Source: Chromatiaceae bacterium (lineage in GTDB: Bacteria; Pseudomonadota; Gammaproteobacteria; Chromatiales; Chromatiaceae). Taken from it: a stretch of 64,000 nt of DNA. Made by a program: the position numbers and the translations under genes. The stretch spans positions 334,435 through 398,434 of the forward strand of contig JACKML010000003.1 in assembly GCA_024235415.1 (NCBI GenBank), in the 5' to 3' direction. Positions 46,650-64,000 of the stretch are shown here, one piece after another. Below the pieces are notes generated by a model that made no database searches, had not been told where the DNA came from, and was given only the letters and a program-made list of their open reading frames with translations. Each line of letters starts with the position of its first letter. The stretch's first letter is position 1.

Positions 46650-46890
46650 TCGCATGATGGTGACTGACGGCGCGAGCGCCGGGTCACAGTGAATTGGGGG
46701 CGCCGGTGGCGAAATGTCGCCGGTTGCCGTCAAAGACCGCAGGTGCCGGCATAAGGGTCGGCTTAATCGATGCCTGCGCAGATGGCGCTCCGGAATCAGG
46801 ACTCTCCTGATAACGGGCACCGTAAGGGTGGGGCCTTTCGGCCTCAGGTGTTAACGGGACAATTGTCCCACGTTGTCGGAGGTGACGACT
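46650..46890 (+). promoter_or_regulatory. L10 leader (autoregulatory 5' region of rplJL)
   Basis: 241 bp without a gene. Stem-loops seen: GGCGC-GA-GCGCC (46669-46680), GGCGA-AATG-TCGCC, GGCC-TTTC-GGCC (46832-46843) and a 14-bp perfect palindrome GGGACAATTGTCCC (46856-46869) ahead of the GGAGG of rplJ. In E. coli the L10-L7/L12 complex binds this region and represses translation; the same role here is inferred from position. Confidence 0.65.
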
Positions 46891-47417
46891 TTGGCACTCA
46901 ATTTTGAGCAAAAGCAAGCCATCGTCGCCGAAGTTGCTGAAGTAGCACGTGTGGCATATTCCGCCGTCGCTGCCGAGTATCGTGGCATCAGTGTGGAGAA
47001 GATGACGGCATTGCGCGTTGCGGCGCGCAAGAACGGCGTCTATCTGCGCGTGGTGAAAACACGCTCGCTCGTCGTGCGATGAAGGATACCGAGTTCGAAT
47101 GCATGGCAGATGGTCTGACCGGTCCGCTGGTTCTGGCCTTCTCGCAGGAAGACCCAGGTGCGGCTGCTCGAGTAATCAAGGATTTTGCGAAAGAGAACGA
47201 CGCATTGAAGGTCACCCTGGTGTCCATCGGTGGTCGGATGCTCGCGCCGTCTGAGCTCGAGACGCTGGCCAAGATGCCGACCTACGATCAGGCCGTCAGC
47301 ATGCTGATGTCGGTGATGAAAGCACCGATACAGAAGCTCGCTGCGACCATGAACGAGGTGCCGGGCAAGCTGGTACGTACCATCGCAGCAATTCGCGACG
47401 CAAAAGAAGCGGCCTGA
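46891..47417 (+). CDS. rplJ: 50S ribosomal protein L10, apparent frameshift
   Basis: About 175 residues after restoring one A in the run at 47056-47059: the frame ends out of register after GVYLRVVK and resumes with the expected Arg-rich NTLARRAM context, then MKDTEFECMADGLTGPLVLA. L10 anchors L7/L12 dimers. The start is TTG at 46891 (MALNFEQKQAIVAEV) with GGAGG upstream. The gene is essential, so the frameshift is almost certainly a sequence error. Confidence 0.92.
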
Positions 47418-47466
47418 CGGTCGTTTCGTCAACCTATTGTGCTAAAGCATTTTTTGGAGTTTTACG

Positions 47467-47843
47467 ATGTCTAAAGAAGATATCCTTGAAGCCATTGCCA
47501 ACATGTCGGTGATGGAAGTTGTCGAACTGATCGCCGCGATGGAAGAGAAGTTCGGTGTTACTGCAGCAGCCGCCGTGGCGGTTGCCGCTCCGGGCGCCGG
47601 TGGTGATGCCGGTGGTGCCGCAGCTGAAGAAAGACCGAGTTCGATGTTGTCCTGACCAGCTTCGGCGCCAACAAGGTGGCCGTTATCAAGGCAGTGCGCG
47701 GACTCACCGGTCTGGGCCTGAAGGAAGCGAAGGACGCTGTCGAAGGCGTGCCGAGCACCCTGAAGGAAGGCGTGTCGAAGGCAGATGCCGACGCTGCCAA
47801 GAAAGAGCTGGAAGAGGCTGGCGCTACTGTCGAGCTCAAGTAA
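47467..47843 (+). CDS. rplL: 50S ribosomal protein L7/L12, apparent frameshift
   Basis: About 125 residues after restoring one A in the run at 47630-47632. N-terminal dimerisation part MSKEDILEAIANMSVMEV, an Ala/Gly hinge (VAVAAPGAGGDAGGAAAEE), and the C-terminal factor-binding domain (EFDVVLTSFGANKVAVIKAV) in the shifted frame, ending TVELK. It recruits translational GTPases. Essential; the break is a likely sequence error. Confidence 0.92.
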
Positions 47844-47878
47844 TCGGGCTTGGGAGTATCGATCGCCAATCAGGTCTG

Positions 47879-47908
47879 GGCTGGCGGCCATTGAGCCGCC
47901 GGCCTTTT
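47879..47908 (+). terminator. rplL-rpoB attenuator hairpin
   Basis: GGCTGGCGGC, loop CATTGA, GCCGCCGGCC (10 bp with one G-T) followed by TTTT. Its position 36 bp after rplL fits the partial terminator that in E. coli lets only a fraction of transcripts reach rpoBC. Confidence 0.75.
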
Positions 47909-47974
47909 CCTGTTTGTGCAATTTCGCAATCTGATGGGGTGTCCGCCAACGGGTGGTGCGCCTCTTGTTTGACC

Positions 47975-47995
47975 GGCTGACGCAGTCGGTCAGCC
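47975..47995 (+). other. Second stem-loop in the rpoB leader
   Basis: GGCTGAC, 7-base loop, GTCAGCC, perfect 7-bp stem, followed closely by CACCA/TGGTG. E. coli has an RNase III site in this interval; a processing role here is inferred from place only. Confidence 0.5.
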
Positions 47996-48075
47996 ACCAT
48001 GAATCTCCGGTGGTGCGGCGAGTAAACGCCGTTCCACTTGCGATTTCGCAGTTATCTTAGTCGAGGAAGGCACGC

Positions 48076-52218
<4,143 letters not shown>

Positions 52219-52269
52219 GGGCGTCGCCCCTGGTCCTCCTTATAAGTACACGGAACGGGAGATAACGTT

Positions 52270-56481
<4,212 letters not shown>

Positions 56482-56489
56482 GGAGACCA

Positions 56490-56530
56490 ATGCGCGCTGA
56501 CCGCTGTTGACAGCGGTCAGCGAGGCGCAT
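56490..56530 (+). terminator. Large hairpin after rpoC (terminator or processing site)
   Basis: CGCTGACCGCTGT at 56495-56507 pairs perfectly with 56510-56522, and outer ATGCG/CGCAT arms add 5 bp across a 3-base bulge. No T run follows, so intrinsic termination is uncertain. It separates rpoBC from the rpsL operon. Confidence 0.6.
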
Positions 56531-56690
56531 AGAATTCGCGGTCTTCGCTGAAGGCAGGCACCCGTGCCAGTCTAAAAAACTGCGACAAATCAGTCGCTTC
56601 GCGAACAGATTTCGAGATTCGGTCTATCGCTTCCGGCGCCCGGGTTCCTGCTAAAGGGGCTTGGACGGGGGCGGCTACGCGAATTTTTGA

Positions 56691-56710
56691 CGTCGATATC
56701 GGTATCGACG
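56691..56710 (+). promoter_or_regulatory. Leader hairpin upstream of rpsL
   Basis: CGTCGATA, loop TCGG, TATCGACG: a perfect 8-bp stem with a UNCG-type tetraloop, 22 bp before the rpsL start. The interval 56531-56732 otherwise holds no gene and should contain the rpsL-rpsG-fusA promoter; a weak TTGGAC is seen near 56661 but I do not call it. Confidence 0.5.
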
Positions 56711-56732
56711 CGGCCTGGAGACGGAAGGTTAG

Positions 56733-57107
56733 ATGGCTACTATCAATCAATTGGTTCGAAAGCCGCGCAAGCGCAAAGTTGAAAAGACGACCGTGCCTGC
56801 GTTGCAGGCCTGCCCGCAGAAGCGCGGCGTGTGTACCCGTGTGTACACCACCACGCCGAAGAAGCCGAACTCGGCCCTGCGTAAGGTGGCTCGCGTGCGT
56901 CTGACCAACGGTTACGAGGTATCGAGCTATATCGGCGGCGAAGGCCACAACCTTCAGGAGCACAGCGTGGTGCTGATCCGCGGCGGTCGTGTGAAGGACC
57001 TGCCGGGTGTGCGTTACCACGTGGTGCGCGGCAGCCTGGATACCTCCGGCGTCGACAAGCGTCGCCAGGGTCGTTCCAAGTACGGCGCCAAGCGTCCCAA
57101 GGGTTGA
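56733..57107 (+). CDS. rpsL: 30S ribosomal protein S12
   Basis: A 124-residue decoding-centre protein. TTPKKPNSALRKVARVRLTN and PGVRYHVVRGSLD contain the Lys and Pro positions where streptomycin resistance arises; they appear wild type. First gene of the str operon. Confidence 0.98.
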   Translation: MATINQLVRKPRKRKVEKTTVPALQACPQKRGVCTRVYTTTPKKPNSALRKVARVRLTNGYEVSSYIGGEGHNLQEHSVVLIRGGRVKDLPGVRYHVVRGSLDTSGVDKRRQGRSKYGAKRPKG

Positions 57108-57170
57108 TTGGGGTCGAGCTTTGTTGGGGTCGACCGGGTTCGGCCGCATGTGAATCGAGAGTAAAGCGAA

Positions 57171-57641
57171 ATGCCTAGAAGAAGAGTTGCAGCCAAGCGT
57201 GAAATCCTGCCGGACCCCAAGTTCGGTAGCCAGACGTTGGCCAAGTTCGTCAACATGGTGATGGAAGACGGCAAGAAGGCCGTGGCCGAGCGCATCCTTT
57301 ATGGCGCGTTGGATACCGTAACCACCAAGCGTGGTGGCGATCCGATGCATACCCTGGAGCAGGCGCTCGAGAACGTCCGTCCGATCGTCGAGGTCAAGTC
57401 TCGGCGTGTTGGTGGTGCAACCTATCAGGTGCCGGTCGAGGTTCGTCCTGTCCGCCGCAATGCCCTGGCAATGCGTTGGCTGATCGATGCATCGCGCAAG
57501 CGCAGTGAAAAGTCCATGGCGGCCCGCCTTGCTGGCGAGTTGATGGATGCAGCTGACCAGAAAGGCGCGGCGGTCAAGAAGAAAGAAGAGACTCATCGCA
57601 TGGCTGAGGCGAACAAGGCGTTCTCTCACTACCGCTGGTAA
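57171..57641 (+). CDS. rpsG: 30S ribosomal protein S7
   Basis: A 156-residue primary 16S rRNA-binding protein of the 30S head. Start MPRRRVAAKREILPDPK, rRNA-binding KSRRVGGATYQVPVEVRP and end EANKAFSHYRW are typical. In E. coli it also represses the str operon. Confidence 0.98.
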   Translation: MPRRRVAAKREILPDPKFGSQTLAKFVNMVMEDGKKAVAERILYGALDTVTTKRGGDPMHTLEQALENVRPIVEVKSRRVGGATYQVPVEVRPVRRNALAMRWLIDASRKRSEKSMAARLAGELMDAADQKGAAVKKKEETHRMAEANKAFSHYRW

Positions 57642-57686
57642 GTACCAGCTCAATCGTTCTTTTACATTACGGGGCGGGATAAGACA

Positions 57687-59777
<2,091 letters not shown>

Positions 59778-59821
59778 CGGTTAGCGGTCTTAAGGCCTGT
59801 CAGGTAGAAAGGGGTACAACG

Positions 59822-61012
<1,191 letters not shown>

Positions 61013-61017
61013 TATCA

Positions 61018-61329
61018 ATGACAAGTCAGCGTATCCGTATTCGTTTGAAGTCCTTCGATCATCGGCTGATCGACCAGTCCGCGCGCGAGATCGTCGATAC
61101 CGCGAAGCGTACCGGTGCCCAGGTGCTGGGTCCGATTCCGCTGCCGACCAAGAAGGAGCGATTCACCGTGCTGATTTCCCCGCACGTCAACAAGGACGCG
61201 CGCGATCAGTATGAGATTCGTACTCACAAGCGCCTGATGGACATCGTGGATCCGACCGACAAGACGGTGGATGCGCTGATGAAGCTCGATCTGGCTGCGG
61301 GTGTTGATGTTCAGATCAAGCTGAACTGA
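61018..61329 (+). CDS. rpsJ: 30S ribosomal protein S10 (NusE)
   Basis: A 103-residue protein of the 30S head, also a NusB/NusG partner in antitermination. RIRLKSFDHRLIDQSAREIV and HKRLMDIVDPTDKTVDALM are typical. It begins 5 bp after tufA, so the S10 operon here is continuous with the str operon rather than starting from a separate leader. Confidence 0.98.
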   Translation: MTSQRIRIRLKSFDHRLIDQSAREIVDTAKRTGAQVLGPIPLPTKKERFTVLISPHVNKDARDQYEIRTHKRLMDIVDPTDKTVDALMKLDLAAGVDVQIKLN

Positions 61330-61339
61330 GGTTAGAGAC

Positions 61340-61990
61340 ATGGCGATTGGAATCGTAGGCCGCAAAGCAGGTATGACCCGCGTCTTCACCGAAGACGGTG
61401 TGTCTGTGCCGGTGACCGTCATTGAGGTCGAGCCGAACCGTGTTACCCAGGTTCGCTCGCCGGAAAGCGACGGCTACAGCGCCATCCAGGTGGCGGTGGG
61501 CAATAAGAAGGCGTCTCGCCTGACGAAAGCCGAGGCGGGTCACTACGCCAAGGTTGGCGTTGAGGCCGGTCGCGGGCTTTGGGAATTCCGTCTCGAAGAC
61601 CACGGCGGCGACGTGCCGGCGGTGGGTGCCGAGATCGATGCTGCAATCTTCGAGGTCGGCCAGATGGTCGATGTGCGTGGGATGAGCAAAGGCAAGGGTT
61701 TTCAGGGCGGCGTGAAGCGTCACAATTTCCGTACCCAGGATGCAACGCACGGCAACTCGCTGTCACATCGTGCGCCCGGTTCGATTGGCCAGTGCCAGAC
61801 CCCGGGTCGTGTATTCAAGGGTAAGAAGATGGCCGGTCACATGGGTGCCGAGCGCGTGACAACGCAGAACCTCGAGGTCGTCCGGGTGGACACCAGCCGC
61901 AACATACTGTTGGTCAGGGGTGCCGTGCCTGGTTCGCGCGGCGGTGATGTCGTCATCACCCCGGCGATCAAACTGAAGAACAAGGGTTGA
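61340..61990 (+). CDS. rplC: 50S ribosomal protein L3
   Basis: A 216-residue early-assembly protein. GIVGRKAGMTRVF at the start, the loop KGKGFQGGVKRHNF reaching to the peptidyl-transferase centre, and PGSIGQCQTPGRVFKGKKMA with the Gln that PrmB methylates in E. coli. Confidence 0.98.
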   Translation: MAIGIVGRKAGMTRVFTEDGVSVPVTVIEVEPNRVTQVRSPESDGYSAIQVAVGNKKASRLTKAEAGHYAKVGVEAGRGLWEFRLEDHGGDVPAVGAEIDAAIFEVGQMVDVRGMSKGKGFQGGVKRHNFRTQDATHGNSLSHRAPGSIGQCQTPGRVFKGKKMAGHMGAERVTTQNLEVVRVDTSRNILLVRGAVPGSRGGDVVITPAIKLKNKG

Positions 61991-61994
61991 GAAC

Positions 61995-62597
61995 ATGGAC
62001 CTGAACGTACAAGGCGGTTCCAGCATCCAGGTCTCCGACGTGGTGTTTGGCGCCGATTACAAAGAGTCGCTGGTGCACCAGGTCGTTGTAGCCTATATGG
62101 CGGCAGCGCGTTCCGGCACCAAGGCGCAGAAGACGCGCGCGGAAGTCCGTGGTGGCGGCCGCAAGCCGTTCCGCCAGAAGGGTACCGGTAACGCCCGTCA
62201 GGGTACGATCCGCAGCCCGCTGTTCCGGACCGGTGGCGTGACGTTCGCGGCCAAGCCCCGTAACTACGAACAGAAGCTGAACCGTAAGATGTATCGCGGG
62301 GCGCTGTGCTCGATTTTGTCGGAGCTTGTTCGCCAGGATCGTCTGATCGTTGTCGATTCGTTTGCCCTGTCGGCACCCAAGACCAAGGACCTGGCAGCCA
62401 AGCTGGCGGAATTCGATGCCAATGATGCGTTGATCGTCACCGAGGGCTTCGACGAGAACCTGTTCCTGGCCAGCCGCAACCTCTACCGAATCGATGCGCG
62501 CGGTCTGAATGAAGTGGATCCGGTCAGCCTTGTCGGCTTCGACAAGGTCATCATCACCGCGGGTGCGCTCAAGGCGCTCGAGGAGAAACTGGCATGA
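61995..62597 (+). CDS. rplD: 50S ribosomal protein L4
   Basis: A 200-residue exit-tunnel protein. The tunnel loop TRAEVRGGGRKPFRQKGTGN and ARQGTIRSPLFRTGGV are clear. In E. coli L4 represses the S10 operon at transcription and translation; the leader it acts on is not obvious here since rpsJ follows tufA directly. Confidence 0.98.
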   Translation: MDLNVQGGSSIQVSDVVFGADYKESLVHQVVVAYMAAARSGTKAQKTRAEVRGGGRKPFRQKGTGNARQGTIRSPLFRTGGVTFAAKPRNYEQKLNRKMYRGALCSILSELVRQDRLIVVDSFALSAPKTKDLAAKLAEFDANDALIVTEGFDENLFLASRNLYRIDARGLNEVDPVSLVGFDKVIITAGALKALEEKLA

Positions 62598-62890
62598 ACA
62601 AAGAACGCCTGATGAAAATCCTGTTGAGCCCGGTCGTCTCTGAAAAGAGCGCGGTCGCAGCGGACAAATCCAACCAGTTCGCGTTCAAGGTGTCGACAGA
62701 TGCCACCAAGCCTGAGATCGCACAGGCGGTTGAATTGCTTTTCGAAGTGAAAGTTGAGCAGGTGCGTACGGTCAACGTGAAAGGCAAGCAGAAGCGCTTC
62801 GGCGCAATGCTGGGGCGCCGCAACAACTGGAAGAAGGCTTACGTCCGACTCCAGGCTGGTCACGATATCGATTTTGCGGGCGGTGCCTGA
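62594..62890 (+). CDS. rplW: 50S ribosomal protein L23
   Basis: A 98-residue tunnel-exit protein where trigger factor and SRP dock. LLSPVVSEKSAVAADKSNQF, then the basic loop NVKGKQKRFGAMLGRRNNWK. Its ATG overlaps the rplD stop (ATGA). Confidence 0.98.
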   Translation: MNKERLMKILLSPVVSEKSAVAADKSNQFAFKVSTDATKPEIAQAVELLFEVKVEQVRTVNVKGKQKRFGAMLGRRNNWKKAYVRLQAGHDIDFAGGA

Positions 62891-62922
62891 GGGCCGTCGC
62901 TGTTTAGATAACGGATAGAACA

Positions 62923-63750
<828 letters not shown>

Positions 63751-63772
63751 TTAGGTGAGAGGCTAGAAGGCT

Positions 63773-64000
63773 ATGCCACGTTCAATCCGTAAGGGACCTT
63801 TTATCGATCTCCACCTGCAGAAGAAGGTGGATGCTGCACGCGCGAGCAACGATCGCCGGCCGATCAAGACCTGGTCGCGTCGCTCGATGGTCAGCCCCGA
63901 CATGGTCGGTCTGACGATAGCCGTGCACAACGGCAAGCAGCATGTTCCGGTGTTGGTTTCCGAGAACATGGTCGGTCATAAGCTCGGTGAGTTCGCACTG
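63773..64000 (+). CDS. rpsS: 30S ribosomal protein S19, cut by right edge
   Basis: The first 76 residues are visible: MPRSIRKGPFIDLHLQKK, then TWSRRSMVSPDMVGLTIAVH and GHKLGEF at the edge. The missing part should be about 15 residues. Ribosome binding site AGAGGCTAGAAGG upstream. Confidence 0.97.
   Translation, partial: MPRSIRKGPFIDLHLQKKVDAARASNDRRPIKTWSRRSMVSPDMVGLTIAVHNGKQHVPVLVSENMVGHKLGEFAL

Overview
This 64 kb window is GC-rich chromosomal core DNA of a gammaproteobacterium. A Chromatiales-like or similar marine or halotolerant lineage fits best, but that placement is an inference. The grounds are the tRNA-Tyr/Gly/Thr-tuf-tRNA-Trp-secE-nusG-rplKAJL-rpoBC-rpsLG-fusA-tuf-S10 order, duplicated tuf genes, GatCAB (absent from enterics), a combined mreBCD/mrdAB/dacA block, and a complete N-acetylglutaminylglutamine amide (NAGGN) osmolyte operon. 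I see no insertion sequence, prophage, integrase or CRISPR array.

Layout. 1-2.2 kb: end of an MFS/DUF3833/chalcone-isomerase-like operon. 2.2-6.9 kb (minus): NAGGN osmolyte operon asnO-ngg-M42 peptidase. 7.0-17.5 kb (minus): cell-shape and peptidoglycan block mreBCD-mrdA-rodA-mltB-rlpA, then dacA-dat-ybeD-lipB. 17.7-21.1 kb (plus): gatCAB. 21.2-25.9 kb: a stretch dense in single-base indels that holds a FemAB-like gene, a diguanylate cyclase, an RsmC-like methyltransferase, yqiA, moeB, an unknown small gene and prmC. 26.7-29.1 kb (minus): prfA and hemA. 29.3-34.5 kb (plus): TPR lipoprotein, ispE, tRNA-Gln, prs, rplY, pth. 34.6-40.7 kb (minus): a three-gene envelope transport set (LolA-like periplasmic protein, DUF1302 outer-membrane protein, RND/MMPL pump). 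41.1-42.4 kb: UDP-glucose dehydrogenase. 42.6-64 kb (plus): tRNAs, tufB and the large transcription/translation superoperon, cut at the right edge inside rpsS.

The least explained structure is a small RNA-like repeat directly behind two tRNA genes. After tRNA-Gln the last ~19 bases of the tRNA plus flanking sequence (46 bp in all) are repeated exactly 160 bp downstream. Between the copies lies an inverted copy of the tRNA 3' end followed by a chain of short hairpins, most with GNA triloops. A second element with the same core and a structurally compensated hairpin follows tRNA-Tyr, and its inverted segment matches tRNA-Tyr instead. E. coli tyrT has a loosely comparable tRNA-3'-end repeat (rtT/tpr), but I do not recognise this element as a named family.

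Other points: mreC has no ATG/GTG/TTG at its conserved N-terminus and may start at ATC. The two tuf genes look identical from codon 2 to the last sense codon although their start and stop codons differ. lolB is missing from its usual place between hemA and ispE. Frameshifts in rplJ and rplL, which cannot be dead genes, show that this assembly contains indel errors, so the broken genes at 21-26 kb are more likely sequence errors than pseudogenes.
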